This document shows positions 52,654 to 60,682 of a stretch of 64,000 nt of DNA, in pieces. The notes under the pieces were generated by a model that was not told the origin of the DNA, made no database searches, and saw only the letters and a list, made by a program, of their open reading frames with translations. The stretch is taken from positions 62,001 to 126,000 of the forward strand of contig LWDM01000029.1 in the NCBI GenBank assembly GCA_002083525.1. Reading direction: 5' to 3'. The position numbers were made by a program, and so were the translations under genes. This stretch comes from Proteobacteria bacterium SG_bin9. GTDB taxonomy: Bacteria > Pseudomonadota > Alphaproteobacteria > Rhizobiales > Xanthobacteraceae. Positions within the stretch are counted from its first letter, which is position 1. Each line of letters starts with the position of its first letter.

Positions 52654-54096
52654 ATGGCGAACAGTCCCTCCCCGATCATTGTCTGGTTTCGCGACGACCT
52701 GCGGCTGGCGGATCACCCCGCACTGCATGCAGCGGCCAAAACCGGCGCGCCGGTGATCTGCCTCTACATCCACGACGAGAAAAGCGCGGCGCGACCGCAT
52801 GGCGGAGCCTCGCGCTGGTGGCTCGCGCAATCGCTGCGAGCGCTCGACGCAAGCCTTCAGTCTAAAGGAGCAAAGCTGACCCTGCGCTCGGGACATTCCG
52901 CTTCGGTTCTCGTCAAGGTCACGCAGGAGACGCGCGCGAGCGCCGTCTACTGGAACGATATCGCCATCGCGGCTCATCAGGCGATCGCACGCAATGCCAT
53001 CGACGGGCTCGCGCACAGCGACGCCGGAGCGCGAGAATTTCCCGGCGATCTGCTGGTCGAGCCGTCGCAGATCCGTAACAAGGAAGGCCGGGGCTTGCGC
53101 GTATTCACACCGTTCTGGAAGCGCGTGCTTGCGCTCGGCGATCCGGCAAAGCCCCTGCCCGCCCCGAAGAAGCTTACACCCGGTCCCGCACTCCAAAGCG
53201 ACAAACTGGAGGATTGGGGTTTCGAGCCGACGAAGCCCGACTGGGCCGGCGGTTTGCGCGAAACCTGGACGCCCGGCGAAAAGTCGGCGCAAGACCGGCT
53301 TTCTGAATTTCTCGAGACGTCGATCAAGGGCTACGCCGACAATCGCGACCATCCGGATCGCAACGGCACGTCCCGCCTTTCGCCTCACCTGCGCTTCGGC
53401 GAGATCAGTCCGCGCCAGGTCTGGTACGCGGCGCGCTTCGCCGCTGCCGAGCGCCCGGGCATCGCCCGCGATGTCGACAAATTCCTGAGCGAACTCGGCT
53501 GGCGCGACTTCAGCCGTCACCTGCTGTTCGATCACCCCGATCTCGCTGAGAAAAACCTGCAGGAGTCCTTCGACGCATTTCCATGGAAACGCGACAGCAA
53601 GTCGTTGAAGGCGTGGACGCGTGGACTCACCGGCTACCCGCTGGTCGACGCGGGCATGCGCGAACTCTGGCACACCGGCATCATGCACAATCGCGTGCGC
53701 ATGGTCGTCGCGTCATTCCTCGTCAAGCATCTCCTGATCGACTGGCGCGAGGGCGAGAAATGGTTCTGGGACACGCTGGTCGATGCCGATCCCGCCAACA
53801 ACCCGGCAAGCTGGCAGTGGGTTGCCGGATCGGGCGCCGATGCCGCCCCCTATTTCCGCGTGTTCAATCCCGTGCTGCAGGGCGAGAAGTTCGATCCAGA
53901 CGGCACGTACGTCCGCCGCTGGGTGCCGGAGCTTGCGCGCATGCCCGACAACCTCATTCACAAGCCATGGGATGCGACACCGCTCGAGCTTGCGAGCGCC
54001 GGCGTTGCACTCGGCAAGACCTATCCCGAACCGATTGTCGATCATTCCAAGGCACGCGAGCGTGCGCTCGCAGCCTACGCCAAAACCCGAGATTAG
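52654..54096 (+). CDS. phrB: Deoxyribodipyrimidine photolyase
   Basis: Light-dependent repair of cyclobutane pyrimidine dimers; 480 aa, class I family length. N-terminal alpha/beta domain opens with IIVWFRDDLRLADHPAL; the FAD-binding domain includes TRGLTGYPLVDAGMREL, NRVRMVVASFLVKHLLIDWR, and SWQWVAGSGADAAPYFRVFNP with the conserved Trp and Asn. ATG at 52654. It converges on the DMT exporter with a 3 bp gap. Confidence 0.96.
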   Translation: MANSPSPIIVWFRDDLRLADHPALHAAAKTGAPVICLYIHDEKSAARPHGGASRWWLAQSLRALDASLQSKGAKLTLRSGHSASVLVKVTQETRASAVYWNDIAIAAHQAIARNAIDGLAHSDAGAREFPGDLLVEPSQIRNKEGRGLRVFTPFWKRVLALGDPAKPLPAPKKLTPGPALQSDKLEDWGFEPTKPDWAGGLRETWTPGEKSAQDRLSEFLETSIKGYADNRDHPDRNGTSRLSPHLRFGEISPRQVWYAARFAAAERPGIARDVDKFLSELGWRDFSRHLLFDHPDLAEKNLQESFDAFPWKRDSKSLKAWTRGLTGYPLVDAGMRELWHTGIMHNRVRMVVASFLVKHLLIDWREGEKWFWDTLVDADPANNPASWQWVAGSGADAAPYFRVFNPVLQGEKFDPDGTYVRRWVPELARMPDNLIHKPWDATPLELASAGVALGKTYPEPIVDHSKARERALAAYAKTRD

Positions 54097-54099
54097 CGA

Positions 54100-55002
54100 T
54101 CAGTCGGCCGACGGCGGTGACGCCGGAGCCTTGGCGCCGCGATTGACGACAACAACGGCGGTGGCGCACAGCACCATGCCGACAATCGCAATCAGGCCGA
54201 GACGCTCGTCGAACAGCACGAACGCCATCAGCGATGTCGTTGCCGGGACGAGATAGAACAGGCTCGCAAACTGCGTGGCCGCCGAGCGGCGAATGAGCCA
54301 GTAGAGCAGCCCGATCGACCCGATCGAGAGCACCACCGTCAGCCACAGCAGCGCGGCAATGAACTCTGCCGTCCAATTCACAACGCGCGTCTCGAAGAGA
54401 TACGCGCCGACCGACAGCAAGACCGCACTGGCGATGAACTGCACCAGATTGCCGCTGCGCCAGTCGATCTGGCTGCAGTAGCGCTTCTGATAGAGCGTGC
54501 CGACGGTGATGCTCACAAGGCTTACGCCGGACGCCAGAAAGCCCCAGGCGATATCACCGCTCATGCTGCGGTTGTTCAGCACCATGATCGTGCCGGCGAC
54601 GCCGAGCAGCAAACCAAGCCACTGCAGCGGCGTCACGCGCTCGCCGAGCCATCGGCTGGCGAGCGTCGACGTCAGGATCGGTTGCAGACCGGGGATCAGC
54701 GCCGAGAGGCCGGCTGGCACCGAATGCGCAATCGCGACCGAGGTGCCGCCCAGATAAATCGCGTGCACCAGGACACCGGCGATCACGCTGTGGAATAGCT
54801 CCGTCCTGTTGGGCCAGCGCGGCCGCCAGATGGCAACGATGCCGGCCATCAGAATCGCGGCGAGAATCATTCTGATCAACAGATAGGTCAGCGGCTCCGC
54901 GTGGTTCAAAACGTACTTGGTGCCGATAAAGCCCGTGCTCCACAGCAGCACAAACAGGGCGGGCGCGGCTCGCGCGGCAAATTGTTCGAAGGCGGGATTC
55001 AT
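54100..55002 (-). CDS. DMT (EamA) family transporter
   Basis: 300 aa with ten predicted helices in two EamA repeats (residues about 10-135 and 150-285). Motifs GFIGTKYVLNHAEPLTYLLIRM and ALIPGLQPILTSTLASRWLGERVTPLQWLG are typical drug/metabolite exporters of the RhaT/EamA type. Substrate unknown. ATG at 55002; an ATG 24 bp upstream is possible. Divergent from frmA by 107 bp. Confidence 0.92.
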   Translation of the reverse strand: MNPAFEQFAARAAPALFVLLWSTGFIGTKYVLNHAEPLTYLLIRMILAAILMAGIVAIWRPRWPNRTELFHSVIAGVLVHAIYLGGTSVAIAHSVPAGLSALIPGLQPILTSTLASRWLGERVTPLQWLGLLLGVAGTIMVLNNRSMSGDIAWGFLASGVSLVSITVGTLYQKRYCSQIDWRSGNLVQFIASAVLLSVGAYLFETRVVNWTAEFIAALLWLTVVLSIGSIGLLYWLIRRSAATQFASLFYLVPATTSLMAFVLFDERLGLIAIVGMVLCATAVVVVNRGAKAPASPPSAD

Positions 55003-55109
55003 TTGGCGGCCTGATTGCCCGATCATGCGCTATCGGGCAATGTCGAACTGCGCAGGTCTCCTTGCGCAAAAATGCACACAATGAGAAATGCAGTTTTACG
55101 AGGAAAGTC

Positions 55110-56237
55110 ATGGACGTTCGCGCCGCCGTTGCCATCGCCGCCGGAAAGCCACTGGAGATCACGACCGTCCAGCTCGAGGGGCCGCGTGAGGGCGAAGTTT
55201 TGGTGGAGATCAAGGCGACGGGCGTATGTCATACTGATGAATTCACCCTGTCGGGCGCGGACCCTGAAGGGCTTTTCCCCGCCATTCTCGGGCACGAAGG
55301 CGCGGGCATCGTCGTCGACGTCGGCAAGGGCGTCACCAGCGTCAAGAAGGGCGATCACGTCATTCCGCTCTACACGCCGGAATGCCGCCAATGTCCCTCC
55401 TGCCTCTCGCGCAAGACGAACCTGTGCACCGCCATCCGTGCGACGCAGGGTCAGGGGCTGATGCCGGACGGCTCGTCGCGTTTCTCGATGGGCGGCAAGC
55501 CGGTGCTGCATTACATGGGCACATCGACGTTCGCGAATTACACGGTGCTCCCTGAGATCGCGGTCGCGAAAATCCGTGAGGACGCGCCCTTCGACAAGGT
55601 CTGTTACATCGGCTGCGGCGTCACCACCGGCATCGGTGCCGTGATCAACACGGCGAAAGTCGAGCCCGGCGCGAAGGCGATCGTGTTCGGTCTCGGCGGC
55701 ATCGGCCTCAACGTGCTGCAAGGTCTCAAGCTGGCCGGCGCCGACATGATTGTCGGCGTCGACATCAACAACGACCGCAAGGCCTGGGGCGAGCGTTTCG
55801 GCATGACGCATTTCGTCAATCCGAAGGAACTTGGCGCGGACCTCGTCCCTCACCTCGTCAACATGACCAAGACGCCGGCCGATCAGATCGGCGGCGCGGA
55901 TTACACCTTCGACTGCACCGGCAACGTCACGGTGATGCGGCAGGCACTGGAAGCCTGCCATCGCGGCTGGGGCCAGTCGATCGTCATCGGCGTCGCGCCT
56001 GCGGGCGCTGAGATCGCAACGCGGCCGTTCCAGCTCGTGACCGGGCGCGTGTGGAAAGGCACCGCCTTCGGTGGCGCGCGCGGCCGCACCGACGTGCCGA
56101 AGATCGTCGACTGGTACATGCAGGGCAAGATCCAGATTGATCCGATGATCACCCATGTGATGCCGCTCGCCGACATCAACAAGGCGTTTGATCTCATGCA
56201 TGCCGGCACATCGATCCGCAGCGTGGTGACGTTCTAG
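55110..56237 (+). CDS. frmA: S-(hydroxymethyl)glutathione dehydrogenase (class III ADH)
   Basis: Oxidises the glutathione adduct of formaldehyde to S-formylglutathione with NAD+. 375 aa, exactly the family length. Catalytic Zn ligands in GVCHTDEF and the HEGAG block, structural Zn cysteines in CRQCPSCLSRKTNLC, the Rossmann motif GLGGIGLNV, and the Arg-containing MGTSTFANYTV region. Links with the PQQ alcohol dehydrogenase at 60.7 kb as a route for formaldehyde detoxification. ATG at 55110 after ACGAGGA. Confidence 0.96.
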   Translation: MDVRAAVAIAAGKPLEITTVQLEGPREGEVLVEIKATGVCHTDEFTLSGADPEGLFPAILGHEGAGIVVDVGKGVTSVKKGDHVIPLYTPECRQCPSCLSRKTNLCTAIRATQGQGLMPDGSSRFSMGGKPVLHYMGTSTFANYTVLPEIAVAKIREDAPFDKVCYIGCGVTTGIGAVINTAKVEPGAKAIVFGLGGIGLNVLQGLKLAGADMIVGVDINNDRKAWGERFGMTHFVNPKELGADLVPHLVNMTKTPADQIGGADYTFDCTGNVTVMRQALEACHRGWGQSIVIGVAPAGAEIATRPFQLVTGRVWKGTAFGGARGRTDVPKIVDWYMQGKIQIDPMITHVMPLADINKAFDLMHAGTSIRSVVTF

Positions 56238-56269
56238 CCCTCGCCAACCGGCACTCCGTGGAGCGAGTG

Positions 56270-56803
56270 ATGGCCAAGAAAGCCAAGAAGACTGCAAAGA
56301 AGAAGACCGCAAAAAGGACTGCGAAGAAAACGGCGAAGCGCGCTGTTGCAAAGAAGGCCAAGCCTCGCAAGGCTGCGCCGGCGTCTGCCCGCAAAGGCGC
56401 GAAGCCCACACTGCTCTCCGGCGGCAATCCGCAAATTCCGAAGGGTTACGGTGACGCGCCGGTGCAGGCCTATATCGCTGCCAGCCCGGGCTGGAAACGC
56501 GAGGTCGGACGCCGTCTCGATGCACTCATCACGCGCACCATCCCGGACGTCCGCAAGGCGGTGAAATGGAACTCACCGCTCTACGGGATGGAGGATCACG
56601 TCTGGTTTCTCAGTTTTCATTACTTTGCGAAGTACGTCAAAGTCGCGTTCTTCCGGGGCGCCGCACTGCGTCCCGTTCCTCCCGGCAAGTCCACGCAGAA
56701 GAACGTCCGCTACCTCGATATCCATGAGGACCAGCCGCTCGACGAAACCCGGTTCATCGACTGGGTGAAGCAAGCAAGCCACCTGCCCGGCGAACGGATG
56801 TAA
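56270..56803 (+). CDS. DUF1801 protein with Lys/Ala-rich N-terminus
   Basis: 177 aa. The first 50 residues are AKKxAKK-type, strongly basic and disordered, resembling histone-like tails. The rest is a DUF1801 domain: VQAYIAASPGWKREVGRRLDALI, RKAVKWNSPLYGM, VWFLSFHYFAKYVKVAFFRGAAL. The fold is a small alpha/beta domain of unknown role. The tail suggests DNA or RNA contact (inference). ATG at 56270 with GGAGCG upstream. Confidence 0.83.
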   Translation: MAKKAKKTAKKKTAKRTAKKTAKRAVAKKAKPRKAAPASARKGAKPTLLSGGNPQIPKGYGDAPVQAYIAASPGWKREVGRRLDALITRTIPDVRKAVKWNSPLYGMEDHVWFLSFHYFAKYVKVAFFRGAALRPVPPGKSTQKNVRYLDIHEDQPLDETRFIDWVKQASHLPGERM

Positions 56804-56809
56804 CAAAAA

Positions 56810-57022
56810 ATGAACGCGCCCGAAGGCGAATGTACGATCTGCCAGCGTCGCCTGAACGTTGAAGGAGACGAGCTCTCGCGCGATTGCGGCGGCGATTGCT
56901 GGGGCTGTGTCGGCGCCGTGGAAGCCGATATGGGCCATCAGCCGTCGCTCGACATTGTGCTGGACGAATGGCGGCGCGGCCTTCGGCCCGATTGGAAGCC
57001 GCCCGGAGGAATTGCGGAGTAA
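56810..57022 (+). CDS. Small Cys-rich protein, unknown function
   Basis: 70 aa. Cysteines at ECTICQRR and DCGGDCWGCVG (five in all) could bind zinc. The C-terminus is acidic and proline-rich (DEWRRGLRPDWKPPGG). No family recognised. ATG at 56810 lies only 6 bp after the DUF1801 stop, with PhzF following 3 bp later, so it is part of a three-gene run. Confidence 0.7.
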   Translation: MNAPEGECTICQRRLNVEGDELSRDCGGDCWGCVGAVEADMGHQPSLDIVLDEWRRGLRPDWKPPGGIAE

Positions 57023-57025
57023 CCG

Positions 57026-57931
57026 ATGCGCTTGAACTTTGAGACCGTCGACGTGTTCACCAACACCAAGTTCGGCGGCAACCCCCTCGCCGTCGTTCTC
57101 AATGCCGAAGGGCTGACGACCGAACAGATGCAAGCCATTGCCGGCGAGTTCAACCTTGCCGAAACATCGTTCGTGCTGCCACCGAAAGACCCATCTCATA
57201 CAGCCGAAGTGCGCATCTTCACCCCGCGCTACGAAATGCCCTTCGCAGGCCACCCCAATGTCGGCACAGGCTACGTTCTGGCGCGCGCGGGCAAGAGCTA
57301 TGGCTGGCCGATCGCCGGCGACACGATGGTCTTCGAGGAAAAAGCAGGCCTCGTCCGCCTCGACGTGATGAAGCGAAGCGGAGCGGTCACCGGCGCCCGC
57401 GTCGCCTCGCCACAACTGCTCTCGCTCGGCGCCGAAATCCCGCTGGACCTTGTCGCATCGGCCGCCTCGCTGTCGCTCGACGATATCGCCACAGGCATCC
57501 ACACTCCGCGCATCGCGTCCTGTGGCGCCCCCTTCATCCTCGTCGAACTCGCATCGTACGAGGCGCTGGCCAAGGCACGCGCGAACCCCGAGGTCTATCA
57601 TCAGAAGATCGCGAAGCTTCCGACCACGAGCATCTACTTCTACTGCTGGTCGGTGAGCGAGGATGCGGCGCTGCGCGCGCGCATGTTCGCGCCGCATCAC
57701 GGCATTCCAGAAGACCCCGCGACCGGTTCGGCTGCGTCCGCCCTCGCAGGCCTGCTTGCGCATCTGCGGCCGGATCGCGATCTCGATCTGTCGTTGAAGA
57801 TCGCCCAGGGCGTCGAGATGGGACGGCCGAGCTATCTTCACATCGCCGCCAGGAAAGAGGCTGGGCAAGTCACCGCGACCTATGTCGGCGGCGAATGCGC
57901 GCCGATGCTGTCAGGCTCGTTCGACGTGTGA
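57026..57931 (+). CDS. PhzF family isomerase
   Basis: 301 aa with two diaminopimelate-epimerase-like halves. Signatures: FETVDVFTNTKFGGNPLAVVL at the start, FNLAETSFVL containing the catalytic Glu, FTPRYEMPFAGHPNVGTGYVL, and PEDPATGSAASALAG. True PhzF acts in phenazine synthesis; most homologues, with no phenazine genes nearby as here, are of unknown substrate. ATG at 57026, 3 bp after the small Cys-rich gene. Confidence 0.93.
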   Translation: MRLNFETVDVFTNTKFGGNPLAVVLNAEGLTTEQMQAIAGEFNLAETSFVLPPKDPSHTAEVRIFTPRYEMPFAGHPNVGTGYVLARAGKSYGWPIAGDTMVFEEKAGLVRLDVMKRSGAVTGARVASPQLLSLGAEIPLDLVASAASLSLDDIATGIHTPRIASCGAPFILVELASYEALAKARANPEVYHQKIAKLPTTSIYFYCWSVSEDAALRARMFAPHHGIPEDPATGSAASALAGLLAHLRPDRDLDLSLKIAQGVEMGRPSYLHIAARKEAGQVTATYVGGECAPMLSGSFDV

Positions 57932-57943
57932 CGGAGCGCTCGC

Positions 57944-58381
57944 TCAGAAGTCTTCCGGACACGGGTCGACGATCTTCCAGAGGTCCTTGCCGTTCTTGAT
58001 CTTCTTCATGTCGTTGGTCAGCCCGCCGTTGCGGCTGATCCAGTCCTTGATCGTCTGCGGATAGTACGACATCAGCTCCGTCGTGCCCTCGTGGCTGTTC
58101 ACTTTCATGCCGAAGGTGAAGGCCTTGTCGTAGTAGGCCTGATGGAAGCCGAGGCTCGCGCGCGGCGTCACGCAGACCTTGTTCATCGGCACGATGCCGA
58201 ACACCAGCGTGCAGGCCGAATTGCAGATGCCGTCGATGATCACGCGTTCGCCGCGCTTGCGGATGCGCTGATACTTTTCCTTGTACTGCTCGACATAGCC
58301 GCCGTGATCGCGCGTGATACGCAAATCGGCATAGGCCGGAACCGCCAGCAGGAAGGAGAGCAGGACGAGAGCAAAGCGCAT
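57944..58381 (-). CDS. Secreted ClpP-like (COG3904) protein
   Basis: 145 aa with a signal peptide (1-18, MRFALVLLSFLLAVPAYA). VIIDGICNSACTLVFGIVP has the Ser of a ClpP/crotonase-like fold, and SLGFHQAYYD holds a histidine, giving a possible Ser-His pair; a catalytic Asp is not certain. It is a member of the periplasmic predicted-protease family often found in Hyphomicrobiales. ATG at 58381; the longer upstream frame lacks a signal peptide and is unlikely. Confidence 0.78.
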   Translation of the reverse strand: MRFALVLLSFLLAVPAYADLRITRDHGGYVEQYKEKYQRIRKRGERVIIDGICNSACTLVFGIVPMNKVCVTPRASLGFHQAYYDKAFTFGMKVNSHEGTTELMSYYPQTIKDWISRNGGLTNDMKKIKNGKDLWKIVDPCPEDF

Positions 58382-58604
58382 GAATGCCGATAAACGCGAT
58401 GAGAATGAGTTGCCGCAGGAATGCCGCAACACAAACCAAAACTCTGGCGGGACTATGTTTGAATTCCGTTAAACGCAGGCGACCGGAACCTGCGCCGCAC
58501 GCGCGCCTGCCATACCTCCAGACCCTTGAAAAGACTTGGAAAACAACCCCTGCGCGAATTACTGACTGGATTTTCGGGGCTCGGTGGATATTGTCGGCCG
58601 CGAC

Positions 58605-58681
58605 GCGCTCCTAGCTCAGCTGGATAGAGCATCGGATTTCGATTCCGAGGGTCGGGAGTTCGAATCTCTCGGAGCGCGCCA
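58605..58681 (+). tRNA. tRNA-Arg (anticodon TCG)
   Basis: 77 nt with CCA encoded. Acceptor GCGCTCC/GGAGCGC, D-arm GCTCAGCTGGATAGAGC, anticodon stem TCGGA/TCCGA with loop TTTCGAT (anticodon TCG, reads CGA), and T-arm GGGAGTTCGAATCTCTC are all well formed. Confidence 0.97.
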
Positions 58682-58719
58682 CCCAACGCTTGCAACCTTT
58701 TCTGCCGAAGGTTTCCGCC

Positions 58720-59691
58720 ATGCGTCCCGGCATCATCCTCGCCATCGCGTCGTTGCTTGCGGCTCTCGCGCCAACGGCCAGTGCCCGCGCGGAATATCCC
58801 GATCGCCCCATCACGCTGATCATTCCATTCGCGCCGGGCGGCAGCACCTCGATCGTCGGGCGCGCCATCGCCGACAAGATGACGGAAATCCTCGGGCAGA
58901 AGCTGATCGTCGAGAACCGGCCGGGCGCGGGCGGCACGGTCGGCACCAAGGCCGTCGCTGGCGCGGAGCCCGACGGCTACACCATCGCGCTCGGTTACAC
59001 CGGCACGCTTGCCATCGGTCCCACGCTCTACACCAAGGCCGGTTACGATCCGCGCAAGGATTTCGCTGCAATCGGTGCGATCGGTCACGCCCCGAATTCG
59101 ATCGTCGTGCATCCGTCATTTCCGGCGAAGACGCTCGGCGAATTCGTCACCTACGCGAAAGCCAATCCAGAGAAAGTGAGCTTCGGCTCCGCGGGCGCAG
59201 GCTCGGCGAGCCACATCACCGGCGAGTACTTTGCATCCATCGCCGGCATCAAGATCGTGCACATCGCCTACAAGGGCACCGGGCCCGCCATGGCGGATGT
59301 GCTCGGCGGCCACATCCCGATGGTGATCGCGCCTATTCCCGCGACCCACGCCAACGCCAGCGCCGGGACCTTGCGCGCGCTCGCCGTCACCAGCGCCAAG
59401 CGCACGACACAGCTGCCGGATGTGCCGACGATTGCCGAAGCAGGCTATCCGAACTTCGAGGCGTCACTGACGTACGGCCTCATTGCACCGGCGGCAACGC
59501 CGCGTTCGATCGTCGACAAGCTCAATCAGGCGCTGCGCACCGCGCTTGCCTCCGACGATGTGCGACGGCGGCTGATGCAGGATGGCACCGAACCGACACC
59601 CGGCACGCCCGAGCAATATGCCACCTTCATCGACGAGGACGAAACGCGCTGGTCGAAGGTCATCAAAGCCAGCGGCGCCAAGCCGGAATAG
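58720..59691 (+). CDS. Bug/TctC-family periplasmic solute-binding protein
   Basis: 323 aa with a signal peptide (1-24, ending ASARA). Mature EYPDRPITLIIPFAPGGSTSIVGRAIADK and the ENRPGAGGTVGTKAV and EPDGYTIALGY blocks identify the family, as at 30.3 kb. The two copies share the fold but are clearly divergent. No membrane subunits are adjacent. ATG at 58720. The gene lies 38 bp after tRNA-Arg on the same strand, which allows read-through transcription. Confidence 0.93.
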   Translation: MRPGIILAIASLLAALAPTASARAEYPDRPITLIIPFAPGGSTSIVGRAIADKMTEILGQKLIVENRPGAGGTVGTKAVAGAEPDGYTIALGYTGTLAIGPTLYTKAGYDPRKDFAAIGAIGHAPNSIVVHPSFPAKTLGEFVTYAKANPEKVSFGSAGAGSASHITGEYFASIAGIKIVHIAYKGTGPAMADVLGGHIPMVIAPIPATHANASAGTLRALAVTSAKRTTQLPDVPTIAEAGYPNFEASLTYGLIAPAATPRSIVDKLNQALRTALASDDVRRRLMQDGTEPTPGTPEQYATFIDEDETRWSKVIKASGAKPE

Positions 59692-59773
59692 CGCGCACAC
59701 TGAAACCTCCGTCCAATTCCGCGGTATCTCTCCAGACTGCGCACCGCGCGCGGCATGGACCGGAGAACATGCG

Positions 59774-60676
59774 ATGGGCGTCGATCAGCGTAGCGATATT
59801 GCCTTCTCCAGTCACGGCACGATGTGCCGCGGCTGGTTTTACCGGCCGTCAGCGAGCGGAAACGCACCAGCTATCGTGATGAGCCACGGCTTTTCGGCGG
59901 TGAAGGAACAGGGCCTTGCCGAATTCGCCGAAGGCTTCTGTGCCGCCGGCTTTGCCGTTCTCGTGTTCGACCATCGCCATCTCGGCACCAGCGACGGCGA
60001 TGAGCGCGGCCGGATCGTCGCTTCCGAACAGCACGAGGACACGCGCGCCGCGCTGACATGGGTCAGCGAACAGCCCGGCATCGATGCCAGGCGTATCGGT
60101 CTGTGGGGAACATCCTATTCCGGCGGCCACGCGCTGTTCGTCGGCGCGCTGGATCCACGGGTGAAAGCGGTCGTCGCGCAGGTCCCTGCGCTGGACGTTG
60201 CGCGATCGCTGATTGGCCTTGCCGGACGCGCCGGGTTCGACGGCTACCTCGCCCTCCTCGCGGACGATCAGGCGAAGCGCAACCGCGGCGAGCCGAGCGG
60301 CAAGATTCCAGTGATCGCCGCCTTTGGCGAGCCGAGCGTGCTGGCGACCTCGGATTCATTCGAGTGGTTTCGTAACTCGGCCAAGGTGACGCCCACATGG
60401 GCGCCGACGACCACACTCGAGAGCGTGGCGCGCATGGCCGAGTATCAGCCGGCGAGCTTCATCGATTTGATTTCGCCGAAGCCGCTCTTGATGATCGCGG
60501 CCGAGAACGACACGCTGATCCCGATCGCGCAGGTTCGCTCAGCCTTCGCCCGTGCGGGTGAGCCGAAGAAACTCATCGAGATGCCGTGCGGGCATTTCGA
60601 CTTCTATCCCGGCCAACCGCACCATGACCTCGCGGTGCGTGCGGCCGCCGACTGGTTCCGCACGCACCTCGGTTGA
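59774..60676 (+). CDS. Alpha/beta hydrolase
   Basis: 300 aa. MSHGFSAVKEQGLAEFAEGFCAAGFAVLVFDHRHLGTSDG is the beta-strand/oxyanion region; the nucleophile elbow is GLWGTSYSGG (GxSxG with Ser), with Asp in AENDTLIPI and His in MPCGHFDFY. The arrangement resembles acetyl-xylan-esterase/dienelactone-hydrolase-like relatives (DUF-type, YcjY). Cytosolic, substrate unknown. ATG at 59774; a much longer open frame upstream overlaps the Bug gene and is unlikely. Confidence 0.9.
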   Translation: MGVDQRSDIAFSSHGTMCRGWFYRPSASGNAPAIVMSHGFSAVKEQGLAEFAEGFCAAGFAVLVFDHRHLGTSDGDERGRIVASEQHEDTRAALTWVSEQPGIDARRIGLWGTSYSGGHALFVGALDPRVKAVVAQVPALDVARSLIGLAGRAGFDGYLALLADDQAKRNRGEPSGKIPVIAAFGEPSVLATSDSFEWFRNSAKVTPTWAPTTTLESVARMAEYQPASFIDLISPKPLLMIAAENDTLIPIAQVRSAFARAGEPKKLIEMPCGHFDFYPGQPHHDLAVRAAADWFRTHLG

Positions 60677-60682
60677 GGACGG

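Noticed and set aside
58605..58720. tRNA-Arg as a possible integration site for a mobile element.
   Set aside because: No integrase, no direct repeat of the tRNA 3' end downstream, and the following genes look like ordinary chromosomal ones.
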